64,000 bases of DNA from Hyphomicrobiales bacterium (GTDB lineage Bacteria; Pseudomonadota; Alphaproteobacteria; Rhizobiales; Rhizobiaceae): assembly GCA_900472395.1 (NCBI GenBank), contig UCHV01000007.1, positions 331,488-395,487 on the forward strand. The letters are read 5' to 3'. The notes under the pieces are model-generated. The model had not been told where the DNA came from. It did not search any database and was given only the letters and a program-made list of their open reading frames with translations. A program made the position numbers and the translations under genes. Positions 27,858 to 37,492 of the stretch are shown in pieces (positions within the stretch are counted from its first letter, which is position 1; the number at the start of each line of letters is the position of its first letter).

Positions 27858-28157
27858 ATGGCGAGCAAGAAAGCAGACAAGGGGAGCCTCAAGCTTGTTC
27901 CCGTACTCGACCTCAACGAGGCGTCGGTCCTGCATGGCCAGTTGACCAGCATGCGCGGCGAGGACGTCAAGATCGACGCATCCGAAGTCGAGCGCGTCGG
28001 CGTCCAGTGCGTTCAGGTGCTTCTGGCCGCGGCCAAGACCTGGGAAGCCGACAGCAAGAATTTCGTCTTCGAAAAGGTTTCGGAGGCATTCGAAAAAACG
28101 ATGCAGCTTATCGGCATCAATATTGACCATCTGCTCGCCAAGGAGATCCGGCAGTGA
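27858..28157 (+). CDS. cheS: STAS-domain chemotaxis protein CheS
   Basis: 99 residues of one STAS-like fold: LVPVLDLNEASVLHGQL, IDASEVERVGVQCVQVLLAA, then an amphipathic helix. It sits between icpA and cheY1, the position of cheS in S. meliloti, where CheS binds CheA and helps dephosphorylate the sink response regulator CheY1. Its stop overlaps the GTG start of cheY1 by 4 bp. The canonical phosphorylatable Ser of anti-sigma-antagonists is not obvious, consistent with a binding rather than phospho-switch role. Confidence 0.88.
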   Translation: MASKKADKGSLKLVPVLDLNEASVLHGQLTSMRGEDVKIDASEVERVGVQCVQVLLAAAKTWEADSKNFVFEKVSEAFEKTMQLIGINIDHLLAKEIRQ

Positions 28158-28519
28158 AGAAAAAAGTCCTGACAGTGGATGATTCCAGAACGATCCGGAA
28201 CATGCTTCTGGTTACCCTCAACAATGCCGGTTTTGAAACCATCCAGGCAGAAGACGGCGTCGAAGGCCTCGAAGTTCTCGAAGGCTGCAACCCCGATGTC
28301 ATCGTCACCGACATCAACATGCCGCGTCTCGACGGCTTCGGTTTCATCGAAGGCGTTCGCCGCAACGAAAAATATCGCGCCATCCCGATCCTGGTCCTGA
28401 CCACGGAAAGCGATGCGGAAAAGAAGAACCGCGCCCGCCAGGCCGGTGCGACGGGCTGGATCGTCAAGCCTTTCGACCCTGCAAAACTGATCGATGCGAT
28501 TGAGCGTGTAACCGCCTGA
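28154..28519 (+). CDS. cheY1: Chemotaxis response regulator CheY1
   Basis: 121-residue stand-alone receiver domain from GTG 28154. Acidic pair D9-D10, phospho-acceptor Asp53 (IVTDINMP), switch Thr in VLTTES and Lys in VKPF are all present. In Sinorhizobium the first CheY acts mainly as a phosphate sink that drains CheA-P and CheY2-P. It is coupled to cheS and followed 17 bp later by cheA. Confidence 0.95.
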   Translation: MKKKVLTVDDSRTIRNMLLVTLNNAGFETIQAEDGVEGLEVLEGCNPDVIVTDINMPRLDGFGFIEGVRRNEKYRAIPILVLTTESDAEKKNRARQAGATGWIVKPFDPAKLIDAIERVTA

Positions 28520-28535
28520 TACGGGAATTCCTGAA

Positions 28536-30767
28536 ATGGATATGAACGAAATCAAAGAGATCTTTTTCCAGGAGTGCGAGGAGCAGCTCGCAGAACTGGA
28601 ATCTGGTCTTCTCAAGCTGAATGATGGCGACCGCGACCCGGAAACGGTGAATGCGGTGTTCCGTGCCGTCCACTCGATCAAGGGCGGTGCCGGTGCCTTC
28701 GGTCTCGACGACCTGGTTTCGTTCGCACACGTTTTCGAGACCACTCTCGACTGCGTGCGCTCCAACAAGCTGGAGCCCAATCAGGACGTTCTGAAAGTCA
28801 TGCTGAAGTCGGCCGACGTTCTGGCCGACCTCGTCACCGCATCGCGTGATGGCGGCAGCGTCGATGAAAGCCGTTCGCGCGGCCTCGTCAAGGAACTCGA
28901 AGCACTGGCCAAGGGCGAAATGCCGAGTGGCGGCGCTGCCGAGGCACCGAAGGCGGCCCCTGTCGCTGCTGCTGCGCCGGCTGCGACCGACGACAGCGGT
29001 TTCCAGCCGATCCCGTTCTCCTTCGATGACGATTTCGGCGGCGATGACGCGGCCAAGTCCGTTTTCGAAGTCACTTTCAAGCCGCGTCGCGATCTGTTCG
29101 CCAAGGGCAATGAAGCCGCTCTCTTGCTGCGCGATCTTTCGCGCCTGGGCGAAATGGCTATCAATTGCGACACCGAAGCGCTGCCGGCACTGGACAAGAT
29201 CGACCCGGAAGAAACCTATTTCTCCTGGACGATTTCCGTCACCACCGACAAGACCGAGCAGGATGTCCGCGCCGTCTTCGAATTTGCCGAATGGGATTGC
29301 GATCTCGAGGTGAGCGAAGTTGCAGCGGAAGCTGCCGAAGAACTGCCGATGGTCCCGGTTCCGTTCGATCTTTCGGCTCTGGATGACGAGCCCGCTGCAG
29401 CGCCGGCACCGACGCCGGTTGCCGAAGTGCCTGTCGACACGAAGATGGCCGCCGCCGCCGCGCGCGTGGAAAAGAAGGAAGCCGCAGCCGCTCCGGCCGC
29501 TGCTGCTGCTGCCAACAATGCCGCTGCCGCCGCCAACGCTGCCGGCCAGACGATCCGCGTCGATCTCGATCGCGTCGACCGCCTGATCAACCTCGTCGGC
29601 GAGCTCGTCATCAATCAGGCGATGCTTTCCCAGAGCGTTGTCGAAAACGACACGAACGGCACCTCGTCCATCAACATGGGTCTCGAAGAGCTGCAGCAGC
29701 TCACCCGCGAGATCCAGGACTCGGTCATGGCCATCCGTGCGCAGCCGGTCAAGCCGGTCTTCCAGCGCATGTCGCGTATCGTTCGCGAAGTGGCAGACAT
29801 GGTCGGCAAGTCGATCCGCCTCGTCACCGAAGGTGAAAACACCGAAGTGGACAAGACGGTCATCGACAAGATCGCCGAGCCGCTGACCCACATGATCCGT
29901 AATGCCGTCGACCACGGCATCGAGAGCCCTGAAAAGCGCGAGGCCGCCGGCAAGGATCCGGAAGGCACGATCAAGCTTTCCGCAAAGCATCGTTCCGGCC
30001 GCATCCTGATCGAGCTGATCGACGATGGTGGCGGTATCAACCGCGAGCGCGTCAAGCAGAAGGCAATCGACAACGATCTCATTTCGCCGGATGCCAACCT
30101 GTCCGATGAAGAAATCGACAACCTGATCTTCGCGCCGGGCTTCTCGACCGCCGACAAGATCTCGGACATTTCCGGCCGTGGCGTCGGCATGGACGTGGTC
30201 AAGCGTTCGATCCAGGCACTGGGCGGTCGTATCTCGATCTCCTCGCGTCCGGGTCTCGGCTCGACCTTCACCATGAGCCTGCCGCTGACACTTGCCGTCC
30301 TTGACGGCATGGTCGTCACTGTTGCCGGTCAGACACTGGTCGTACCTTTGACGGCGATCGTCGAAACGCTCCAGCCGGAAGCGTCGTCGATCCACTCCTT
30401 CGGTGCCAACCAGCGCCTGATCTCGATCCGCAACTCCTTCTGCCCGCTGGTCGATGTCGGTCGCATCCTGAATTTCCGCTCCACCCAGGCCAATCCGGTC
30501 GAAGGCGTGGCGCTTCTGGTGGAATCGGAAGGCGGCGGTCAGCGCGCCCTCATGGTCGATGCCATCCAGGGTCAGCGTCAGGTCGTCATCAAGTCGCTCG
30601 AAGCCAACTACACCCACGTTCCTGGCATCGCTGCCGCAACCATCCTCGGCGATGGTCGCGTGGCGCTCATCCTTGACGTTGACGCGGTTGTGGCAGCCTC
30701 GCGCGGTCAGTCGATGAAGCAGGATGGCGCGCTGAAGGCGGACATGTCGCTGGCAGCGGCAGGTTGA
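28536..30767 (+). CDS. cheA: Chemotaxis histidine kinase CheA
   Basis: 743 residues. P1 has the phosphorylated His46 (FRAVHSIKGGAGAFG). A regulator-binding P2 region (~155-270) is flanked by Ala/Pro/Lys-rich linkers (~125-150 and ~285-340). Dimerisation, ATPase (HMIRNAVDHGIES, DDGGGINRERV, FAPGFSTADKISDISGRGVG) and CheW-like P5 domains follow. It phosphorylates CheY1, CheY2 and CheB in the receptor arrays. The Ala-rich linker at ~29440-29560 is encoded by GCC/GCT repeats, so its length may vary between strains. Confidence 0.98.
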   Translation: MDMNEIKEIFFQECEEQLAELESGLLKLNDGDRDPETVNAVFRAVHSIKGGAGAFGLDDLVSFAHVFETTLDCVRSNKLEPNQDVLKVMLKSADVLADLVTASRDGGSVDESRSRGLVKELEALAKGEMPSGGAAEAPKAAPVAAAAPAATDDSGFQPIPFSFDDDFGGDDAAKSVFEVTFKPRRDLFAKGNEAALLLRDLSRLGEMAINCDTEALPALDKIDPEETYFSWTISVTTDKTEQDVRAVFEFAEWDCDLEVSEVAAEAAEELPMVPVPFDLSALDDEPAAAPAPTPVAEVPVDTKMAAAAARVEKKEAAAAPAAAAAANNAAAAANAAGQTIRVDLDRVDRLINLVGELVINQAMLSQSVVENDTNGTSSINMGLEELQQLTREIQDSVMAIRAQPVKPVFQRMSRIVREVADMVGKSIRLVTEGENTEVDKTVIDKIAEPLTHMIRNAVDHGIESPEKREAAGKDPEGTIKLSAKHRSGRILIELIDDGGGINRERVKQKAIDNDLISPDANLSDEEIDNLIFAPGFSTADKISDISGRGVGMDVVKRSIQALGGRISISSRPGLGSTFTMSLPLTLAVLDGMVVTVAGQTLVVPLTAIVETLQPEASSIHSFGANQRLISIRNSFCPLVDVGRILNFRSTQANPVEGVALLVESEGGGQRALMVDAIQGQRQVVIKSLEANYTHVPGIAAATILGDGRVALILDVDAVVAASRGQSMKQDGALKADMSLAAAG

Positions 30768-30797
30768 TAGGCTAGTCTCAAGAGACGGAATGAAAGT

Positions 30798-31265
30798 ATG
30801 TCGTACGCCGTAAAAAATCTTGCTCAGGGTGACCGGGAACTCATCGCGTTCCGTGTCGGCGATCAGGAGTTTTGCGTGAATGTCATGGCGGTGCGCGAAA
30901 TCCGCGGCTGGACGAAAGCAACGCCCATGCCGCATGCGCCCTCCTATGTCATCGGTGTGATCAACCTGCGCGGCGCCGTTTTGCCGATCGTGGATTTTTC
31001 CGCCCGTCTCGGCATGCGCAGCACCGAGCCGACCCCGCGCCACGTCATCATCGTGTCGCAGGTCGGTTCGCGCACAGTCGGCCTTCTCGTCGAAGCAGTG
31101 TCGGACATCCTGACCGTCACCGAGGATAACATTCAGCCGGTGCCGGAAGTGGCATCGAGCCTGGTGAAGCAATATGCGCGGGGCATCCTCGCAATCGACA
31201 AGCGCATGATCTGCATGATCGAACTCGACACCCTGTTTCCCGAGAACGAAAGCGAAGCCGCATGA
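30798..31265 (+). CDS. cheW: Chemotaxis coupling protein CheW
   Basis: 155-residue CheW domain: [24 protein letters not shown], then [17 protein letters not shown] and [10 protein letters not shown]. It links receptors to CheA. Its stop codon overlaps the cheR start by 4 bp (ATGA at 31262-31265). Confidence 0.96.
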   Translation: MSYAVKNLAQGDRELIAFRVGDQEFCVNVMAVREIRGWTKATPMPHAPSYVIGVINLRGAVLPIVDFSARLGMRSTEPTPRHVIIVSQVGSRTVGLLVEAVSDILTVTEDNIQPVPEVASSLVKQYARGILAIDKRMICMIELDTLFPENESEAA

Positions 31266-32170
31266 AGGCTATGAACGCCATGGATAGCCGGCAGTCACCG
31301 GACGAGATTCTGGCCAGCGGAGAATATCCGCTGTCACGCAAGGATCTCGCCGATATTGCGGCAATGATTTATGCCGATGCGGGGATCTATCTGAACGATA
31401 GCAAGGCTTCACTGGTGTATTCGCGTCTCTCGAAACACATTCGAAACCTGGGCTTGAGCGGCTTCCGCGAATATTGCGCGCTGGTCTCCTCGCCGGAAGG
31501 TGCGGCCCCGCGCCGGGAAATGCTGTCGCATCTGACGACCAATTTCACGCGGTTTTTCCGCGAGAACCACCATTTCGAGCACTTGCGCGACGAAGTTCTG
31601 CCGGGACTGATCAACCGTGCCCGCTCCGGCGGCCGCGTGCGCATCTGGTCGGCCGCCTGTTCCGACGGACAGGAGCCCTATTCGATCGCGCTCACCGTTC
31701 TGGCGATGATGCCGAACGTCGCCGATTACGATTTCCGTATCCTGGCGACCGATATCGATCCCAAGATCCTCGCCCAGGCCCGCGCCGGCGTTTATGACGA
31801 AAACTCGCTGGAAACGGTCTCGCCCGCCATGCGCAAGCAGTGGTTCCGGGAGGTCGATGCCGGCGGTCGCCGGAAATTCCAGGTCGATGATCGCGTCAAG
31901 AAGCTGATTACGTTCAATGAACTGAACCTGATGGCGCAGTGGCCGTTCAAGGGCGGTTTCGACGTGATTTTCTGCCGCAATGTGGTGATCTATTTCGATG
32001 AACCGACCCAGATGAAGATCTGGTCGCGTTTTTCCGGCCTGCTGCCGGAAGGAGGTCATCTGTATATCGGCCATTCCGAGCGTGTGTCCGGAGACAGCAA
32101 GAACCTTTTCGACAACATCGGAATAACGACCTACCGCTATACGGGTAAAGCTGCAGGAAGGAGGGCCTGA
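31262..32170 (+). CDS. cheR: Chemoreceptor glutamate methyltransferase CheR
   Basis: 302 residues. The N-terminal helical CheR_N domain is followed by the SAM-binding catalytic domain: [24 protein letters not shown] (motif I region), [14 protein letters not shown] and the CheR-typical [13 protein letters not shown]. It methylates receptor glutamates for adaptation. It overlaps cheW by 4 bp and is 2 bp before cheB. Confidence 0.96.
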   Translation: MKAMNAMDSRQSPDEILASGEYPLSRKDLADIAAMIYADAGIYLNDSKASLVYSRLSKHIRNLGLSGFREYCALVSSPEGAAPRREMLSHLTTNFTRFFRENHHFEHLRDEVLPGLINRARSGGRVRIWSAACSDGQEPYSIALTVLAMMPNVADYDFRILATDIDPKILAQARAGVYDENSLETVSPAMRKQWFREVDAGGRRKFQVDDRVKKLITFNELNLMAQWPFKGGFDVIFCRNVVIYFDEPTQMKIWSRFSGLLPEGGHLYIGHSERVSGDSKNLFDNIGITTYRYTGKAAGRRA

Positions 32171-32172
32171 TC

Positions 32173-33204
32173 ATGCCGGCACGCGTTCTCGTCGTAGATG
32201 ACTCGCCCACCATGCGCGGCCTCATCAGCGCCGTCCTGAATTCCGATCCGGACGTGAGCGTCGTCGGGCAGGCCGGTGACGCCATGGAAGCGCGCGCCGC
32301 GATCAAGGAACTCAATCCCGACGTCGTGACGTTGGATGTCGAAATGCCGAACATGAACGGCCTGGAGTTTCTCGACAAGATCATGCGGCTGCGCCCCATG
32401 CCGGTCATCATGGTTTCGGCCATGACGCATCATGGTGCAAACGCTGCCCTGGCCGCTCTTGAAATCGGCGCCTTCGATTGTGTCGGCAAGCCGGCCCCCG
32501 GTGACGTTCGTCCGTTCAGCGATCTGGCCGACAAGGTCAAGGCCGCTGCCCGTTCCAACCTGCGCCGTACTTCGACGCCGGCGGCAGTTGTGACACCTGC
32601 TACAGAATACAAGGTTGGCCGCAAGGTTGTGGCCATCGGTTCGTCTACCGGTGGTGTTGAAGCACTTATAACAGTACTTCAGAACTTTCCGAAAAACTGC
32701 CCGCCGACAGTAATTACTCAACATATGCCGTCGACGTTTACCAAAAGTTTTGCAGAACGTCTTAATCGTATCTGCGCTCCTGTGGTGCAGGAAGCAACCG
32801 ACGGCGCCCGGCTGGAGATCGGCAAGGTCTATCTGGCGCCCGGTGGTGAACGGCACCTGCAGGTCGCCAATCCGTCCGCTCCGGTCTGCCGACTGGTCGA
32901 GCGCGATCCGGTCAACGGCCACAGGCCGTCGGTGGATGTGCTGTTCGATTCGGTTGCCGAACTGGCCGGCCGCAATGCCGTCGGGGTCATCCTCACCGGC
33001 ATGGGTCGCGATGGAGCATCCGGACTGCTGAGAATGCGCCAGGCCGGCGCGCGAACGGTGGGCCAGAACGAAAAGACATGTGTGGTCTACGGCATGCCGC
33101 GGGTCGCATACGAAATAGGGGCGGTTGAAACCCAGCTGCCCTTGAGCTCCATCGGTGAGGAAGTTTTGAAATTAACCGCCGCCCGCAAAGAAGGTACTGA
33201 ATAA
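32173..33204 (+). CDS. cheB: Chemotaxis methylesterase/deamidase CheB
   Basis: 343 residues. The N-terminal receiver (Asp55 in [12 protein letters not shown]) is joined by a linker to the methylesterase domain with Ser in [10 protein letters not shown], His in [13 protein letters not shown] and Asp in [11 protein letters not shown]. Phosphorylation by CheA activates demethylation of receptors. A patch at about 32636-32775, in the catalytic domain, uses noticeably more A/T and rarer codons (ATA, CTT, GTA, AAT) than the flanks, although the protein sequence stays normal. Confidence 0.97.
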   Translation: MPARVLVVDDSPTMRGLISAVLNSDPDVSVVGQAGDAMEARAAIKELNPDVVTLDVEMPNMNGLEFLDKIMRLRPMPVIMVSAMTHHGANAALAALEIGAFDCVGKPAPGDVRPFSDLADKVKAAARSNLRRTSTPAAVVTPATEYKVGRKVVAIGSSTGGVEALITVLQNFPKNCPPTVITQHMPSTFTKSFAERLNRICAPVVQEATDGARLEIGKVYLAPGGERHLQVANPSAPVCRLVERDPVNGHRPSVDVLFDSVAELAGRNAVGVILTGMGRDGASGLLRMRQAGARTVGQNEKTCVVYGMPRVAYEIGAVETQLPLSSIGEEVLKLTAARKEGTE

Positions 33205-33594
33205 ATGTCTATCGCTGAAAAAATCAAAGTTCTGATCGTCGACGATCAGGTTACCAGCCGTCTTCTGCTCAGCGATGCCCTGACCCAGCTCGGCTTCAAG
33301 CAGATCACTGCAGCCGGCGACGGTGTGCAGGGCATGAAAATCATGTCTGAACAGCCGCATCACCTGGTGATCTCGGACTTCAACATGCCCAATATGGACG
33401 GCATCGGCTTTCTGCAGGCCGTGCGCGCCAACCCGAACACCAAGAAGGCTGCCTTCATCATCCTGACCGCGCAGGGCGACCGCGCGCTGGTTCAGCGTGC
33501 AGCGCAGCTTGGTGCCAACAACGTTCTGGCCAAGCCTTTCACGATCGAAAAGATGAAGGCTGCCATCGAGGCAGTATTCGGAGCCCTTAAATGA
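33205..33594 (+). CDS. cheY2: Chemotaxis response regulator CheY2
   Basis: 129-residue receiver domain immediately after cheB (stop and start abut). D13-D14, phospho-acceptor Asp58 ([12 protein letters not shown]), ILTAQGD and LAKPF are present. In S. meliloti CheY2-P is the main regulator that acts on the motor and slows its rotation. Its stop overlaps the cheD start by 4 bp (ATGA). Confidence 0.95.
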   Translation: MSIAEKIKVLIVDDQVTSRLLLSDALTQLGFKQITAAGDGVQGMKIMSEQPHHLVISDFNMPNMDGIGFLQAVRANPNTKKAAFIILTAQGDRALVQRAAQLGANNVLAKPFTIEKMKAAIEAVFGALK

Positions 33595-34148
33595 ATGACC
33601 TGGCGGGTGCCAAGCGAGTCCATATTATCCAGGGCGAATTCAAGGTGGTGGACGACCCTAACGTCGTTCTTTCAACCATCCTGGGTTCGTGCGTGGCTGC
33701 CTGCCTTCGTGATCCTGTCGCCGGCGTCGGCGGCATGAACCACTTTCTACTGCCCGGATCCGGCGGTGCCATGAGCGGGGGCGGCGATGTCACGCGTTAC
33801 GGCGTGCATCTCATGGAACTGCTGATCAACGGTCTCCTCAAGAAGGGCGCCCGGCGCGACCGTCTGGAGGCCAAGATCTTCGGCGGGGCGAAAACCATTG
33901 CCAGCTTCTCCAATGTGGGGGAGCAGAATGCGGCTTTCGCCGTGGAATTCCTTCGTGACGAAGGCATTACCGTGGTCGGTTCGTCGACGGGCGGGGAATT
34001 CGGGCGCAAGCTCGAATACTGGCCCGTCAGCGGCCGCGCCCGCCAATATCCGCTGACCGGTGCGGAAACCCAGAAGACCGTGGCAGCGGAGCAGCGTGTT
34101 CCCAAGCCGGCTCCCAAGCCGGTCGAAGACTCGATCGAATTTTTCTAA
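33591..34148 (+). CDS. cheD: Chemoreceptor glutamine deamidase CheD
   Basis: 185 residues. The catalytic Cys34 in [14 protein letters not shown] and His51 in [10 protein letters not shown] are in place, with the downstream KIFGGA segment. It deamidates receptor glutamines to glutamates. It overlaps cheY2 by 4 bp and is followed by cheT 82 bp later. Confidence 0.94.
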   Translation: MNDLAGAKRVHIIQGEFKVVDDPNVVLSTILGSCVAACLRDPVAGVGGMNHFLLPGSGGAMSGGGDVTRYGVHLMELLINGLLKKGARRDRLEAKIFGGAKTIASFSNVGEQNAAFAVEFLRDEGITVVGSSTGGEFGRKLEYWPVSGRARQYPLTGAETQKTVAAEQRVPKPAPKPVEDSIEFF

Positions 34149-34230
34149 AAACCATTTTCATGACATGCCGAGGGCAGGGGGGCGTATTTTGTCACCCCGA
34201 TCTCACCACTATCGAATTTCGAGGAAAGCT

Positions 34231-34620
34231 ATGAACGACCTTATGCCGACGCCGTCCGCTTCCCTCGAGGAATCGTTGCCCGAGGTGCTGATGCGCCTCG
34301 TCACCGAACTGCACGATGTCGCTTACCTGATCGAGCGCATCGAGCCGCAGCTGCTTGAAATGGGCGGCGAGGCCGATGTCATGTCCGCCGAAACCGTCAA
34401 GATCCTCCAGGGCATCGATCTTGCCGTTCAAAAGACCCGCGGACTTGCCGAATTCGTCGACACCATCACCGCATCCATTCCCGACGAATGGATGGTCGAT
34501 GTCTCGACGGCACTCAGCCTGGTGAAGCTTGCCGACATGCAGAAGGCGCTCGGCAAGGGCATGCGCCACGGCCATTCGCAGCCGTTGAGCAAGGCCGCCG
34601 GCGATTTCGATTTCTTCTAA
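34231..34620 (+). CDS. cheT: CheT, CheZ-like chemotaxis protein
   Basis: 129 residues, all-helical in appearance, at the end of the che operon like S. meliloti cheT. Residues 57-75 (KILQGIDLAVQKTRGLAEF) contain D63-x3-Q67, the spacing of the CheZ phosphatase motif (DLTGQVIK in E. coli). The C-terminus ends in a Phe/Asp tail (DFDFF) like the CheY-binding tail of CheZ, although that similarity is short. S. meliloti CheT has been reported to act in signal termination and to contact CheR. I prefer the ATG at 34231, preceded by GAGGAAAGCT. Confidence 0.85.
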   Translation: MNDLMPTPSASLEESLPEVLMRLVTELHDVAYLIERIEPQLLEMGGEADVMSAETVKILQGIDLAVQKTRGLAEFVDTITASIPDEWMVDVSTALSLVKLADMQKALGKGMRHGHSQPLSKAAGDFDFF

Positions 34621-34736
34621 TAAGCCGTAAATTCCAAGGGTTCTGCTCCCGCGGGCGAAACGCTCGCACAAGCTTCGCGGACTAGGGTGCGATTGAGCAT
34701 AAGGCTCAAAACTCTTGTTCATGATGCGGGAACAGA

Positions 34737-36431
34737 ATGAATCTGTTAGCTCAATTTCAGCAAATCGGTAGAAATATCACGTCGTTAGGCCAGACAAAAC
34801 TTCTGGCACTGGCAGGCGTTGGTATTGTGTCCATGGCAATCGTCATCGCGGCGGCCATGTTCGTCAACAAACCGGCATACGAAAACCTTTACGTCGGCCT
34901 CGAAACGACGGACCTCAATCAGGTCTCGATCGCGCTGGCAGAAAACAATATGGATTTCCAGGTCGGAGCCGATGGGCAGAGCATTAATGTTCCCGTCGGA
35001 ATGACCAGCAAGGCCCGCATCGTGCTGGCCGAACGCGGCCTGCCCAATAGCGCCAATGCCGGTTACGAGCTGTTCGACAAGGTCGGTTCGCTCGGCCTCA
35101 CCTCCTTCATGCAGGAAGTGACCCGCGTGCGTGCGCTCGAGGGTGAAATCGGCCGCTCCATCCAGCAGATCAGCGGTGTCGCTGCTGCCCGCGTCCACAT
35201 CGTCATGCCCGACGTCGGCAATTTCCGCCGCGCCGGACAGAAGCCGACCGCATCGGTGATGATCCGCGCCAGCACCACCACGGGCCGCAAGGCCGCTTCT
35301 TCCATTCGCCACCTCGTCGCCTCGGCAGTTCCCGGCCTCGACGTCGATGATGTGACGATCCTCGATTCGACCGGCCAGTTGCTGGCCTCCGGCGACGATT
35401 ACGGCAACAGCGCGCTCAGCCGCAATCTCAACATCGTCCAGTCCGTCCAGCAGGAAGTCGAACAGAACATCGACAAGGCGCTTGCCCCTTTCCTCGGCAC
35501 GGACAACTTCCGTTCGAGCGTCACGGCCGCCCTCAATACCGACAGCCAGCAGATCCAGGAAACCATCTACGATCCTGAATCGCGTGTTGAGCGTTCTGTG
35601 CGCAACACCCGCGAAAACCAGCAGTCGCAGCAGCAGCAGAACGACTCGGCGACCACGGTCGAGCAGAACGTGCCGCAGGCGGCTCCTGAAGCCGGTGGCG
35701 CTGCCGGTCCGCAGTCCTCCGACAAGTCTGACAAGCGCGAAGAACAGACCAACTACGAAATCAATTCGAAGACGGTCGCAACCACCCGCAACAGCTACAA
35801 GCTGGAAAAGATCTCGGTTGCCGTCGTCGTCAACAAGGGCCGCATCGGAAAGCTCGTCGGCGAGCCGGTCGATCAGGCCAAGATCGACGCCTACCTCGCC
35901 GAAATGCAGAAGATCGTCTCCTCCGCAGCCGGCATCAATGCCGAACGTGGTGACGTCGTGACCCTGACGGCCATGGACTTCCTCGAGAACCAGCTTCTCG
36001 AAGAATCGGTCACCTCCGGTCCGGGCTTCCTCGAAGTGCTGAACCGTAACCTCGGTGGCATCATCAATTCGCTCGCCTTCGTCGTGGTCGCCTTCCTGGT
36101 GGTCTGGCTCGGCCTGCGCCCGATGATCCGCAGCGTGACCGGTGGCGGCAGTGGCGCCGCTCCGGCTGGCGAACTGGCCGAAGAGGGTCTTGGCCTCGAA
36201 CTGCCCGACTTCTCCCCGGGCGGCGCAAGCCCGGCGCTCATGGATGGTTTCGGTGCAGACTTCGGTTTCGACAGCTCCGACGACGTGTTCGGCGGCGGCG
36301 AGGACCCGAATGGCGGCTTCAACCGCCGCGTCAAGGAGGGCCCGGAAAAGCGCCTCTCCCGCATGGTCGAGATCTCGGAAGAACGTGCAGCCAAGATCCT
36401 GCGCAAATGGGCGGTCGACCGCGCCGCGTAA
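34737..36431 (+). CDS. fliF: Flagellar MS-ring protein FliF
   Basis: 564 residues with the two expected membrane helices (~23-44, LLALAGVGIVSMAIVIAAAMF, and ~445-465). Between them are the ring-building motifs, including ALEGEIGRSIQQISGVAAARVHIVMP. The cytosolic C-terminus (ERAAKILRKWAVDRAA) is the FliG-binding end. The MS ring is the base on which the export gate and C-ring assemble. It starts 116 bp after cheT and ends with a terminator, so it may be an extension of the che transcript or have its own promoter. Confidence 0.97.
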   Translation: MNLLAQFQQIGRNITSLGQTKLLALAGVGIVSMAIVIAAAMFVNKPAYENLYVGLETTDLNQVSIALAENNMDFQVGADGQSINVPVGMTSKARIVLAERGLPNSANAGYELFDKVGSLGLTSFMQEVTRVRALEGEIGRSIQQISGVAAARVHIVMPDVGNFRRAGQKPTASVMIRASTTTGRKAASSIRHLVASAVPGLDVDDVTILDSTGQLLASGDDYGNSALSRNLNIVQSVQQEVEQNIDKALAPFLGTDNFRSSVTAALNTDSQQIQETIYDPESRVERSVRNTRENQQSQQQQNDSATTVEQNVPQAAPEAGGAAGPQSSDKSDKREEQTNYEINSKTVATTRNSYKLEKISVAVVVNKGRIGKLVGEPVDQAKIDAYLAEMQKIVSSAAGINAERGDVVTLTAMDFLENQLLEESVTSGPGFLEVLNRNLGGIINSLAFVVVAFLVVWLGLRPMIRSVTGGGSGAAPAGELAEEGLGLELPDFSPGGASPALMDGFGADFGFDSSDDVFGGGEDPNGGFNRRVKEGPEKRLSRMVEISEERAAKILRKWAVDRAA

Positions 36432-36456
36432 GAAAGATTCACGCCTTCGTGATGAC

Positions 36457-36487
36457 AGGGGCCGGCGCAAGCTGGCCCCTTTGTTTT
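36457..36487 (+). terminator. Rho-independent terminator of fliF
   Basis: AGGGGCCGGC and GCTGGCCCCT pair (one G-U) around a GCAA tetraloop, followed by TTGTTTT. Confidence 0.8.
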
Positions 36488-36741
36488 GAGGGGGTCTTGG
36501 TGGTCGATCCGGTGAATTATTGCATTCCCTCCACAGGCCGACGTCACAGACCTGTGCAGCGCACAACATAAAACGCAGCCGCACGATAGCAATTCTTTTA
36601 CGGATTCCTACAATGCAGTGATTCGTTGCGGCGAATGGTTGTATTCGTGGAGGTCATGTTTACCGCGGGTCGGTCCTGATCGTGAAGCATGCAAACGGTT
36701 TTTGGACCTGAACGCTTATCCCTGTAGGGGAGAAATTCGAA

Positions 36742-37479
36742 ATGGTGCTTCTGGGGGCAGAAAGCAAATCTGAGGGTCGGCCGTATCTCGAGCCGGTACC
36801 GCCGCGCATAGCCTTGCGCGATCAAATCGTGAGAAAGTTGGCGATCACGTCCGCCGGCAATAACGTGCCTGCGACCATGCGTGTTCTTTCCGATTATGTC
36901 GGAGCCTCGCATTTTCTCCTGGCGCGCTACGATCTCATACAGGATCAGGGGCTCGATTTCATCGTGGCTTCCAACTGGCCATTCGATCTGGTTCGGCGTC
37001 TTGGTGCCGAGCTGACGCGCGGTTATGCAAAATCGACCGAACTGGAAAAATGCCTGTCGATCCTGACGCCGCAGTTTGCGCTGCTGCCGGACGAGGCAAC
37101 AACGCCGCCGGACATCAGCCGGCAATATTGCTCGCTGACCTTCTGCGCCGGGCGCACCCGGTTCTCGCTGATGCTGCTTTTCCCGGAAGGCATCATCCTG
37201 TCGCAGGAGCGTTTGCGCGAAGTCGGCGTTATGGCCGCCTATTCCCTGAGTTTCGGTGCCGGAACGGGCGCCAAGATCGAACGCGATTTCGACCTCACCG
37301 AGCGTGAACTGGAATGCCTGTTCTGGATCGCCGAGGGCAAGACCAGCGACGAGATCGCCACCATCCTCGGCATCTCCCGCAACACGATCAACAACTACAT
37401 CACCAGCGTCATGCGCAAAACGGCGACAAAGACGCGCTCGGAAGCCATTGCTTATGCTGTTCGCAACAACTTGGTATAG
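36742..37479 (+). CDS. visN: LuxR-type master motility regulator VisN
   Basis: 245 residues. The N-terminal ~165 residues form an autoinducer-binding-like ligand domain, and the C-terminus is a LuxR-family HTH (LTERELECLFWIAEGKTSDEIATILGISRNTI). VisN acts with VisR as a heterodimer at the top of the flagellar hierarchy in S. meliloti and Agrobacterium, activating rem and class II genes. The 254 bp between the fliF terminator and this start presumably carry its promoter; no binding site is named. visR follows after 13 bp. Confidence 0.95.
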   Translation: MVLLGAESKSEGRPYLEPVPPRIALRDQIVRKLAITSAGNNVPATMRVLSDYVGASHFLLARYDLIQDQGLDFIVASNWPFDLVRRLGAELTRGYAKSTELEKCLSILTPQFALLPDEATTPPDISRQYCSLTFCAGRTRFSLMLLFPEGIILSQERLREVGVMAAYSLSFGAGTGAKIERDFDLTERELECLFWIAEGKTSDEIATILGISRNTINNYITSVMRKTATKTRSEAIAYAVRNNLV

Positions 37480-37492
37480 GGCCGGCAACTGA

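Noticed and set aside
26160..28130. A 656-codon minus-strand open frame
   Set aside because: It is antisense to icpA and cheS with no recognisable domain.
28464..31172. A 902-codon minus-strand open frame
   Set aside because: It is antisense to cheA and cheW. Composition is His/Asp/Arg/Gly-rich and no motif is seen; real genes occupy the other strand.
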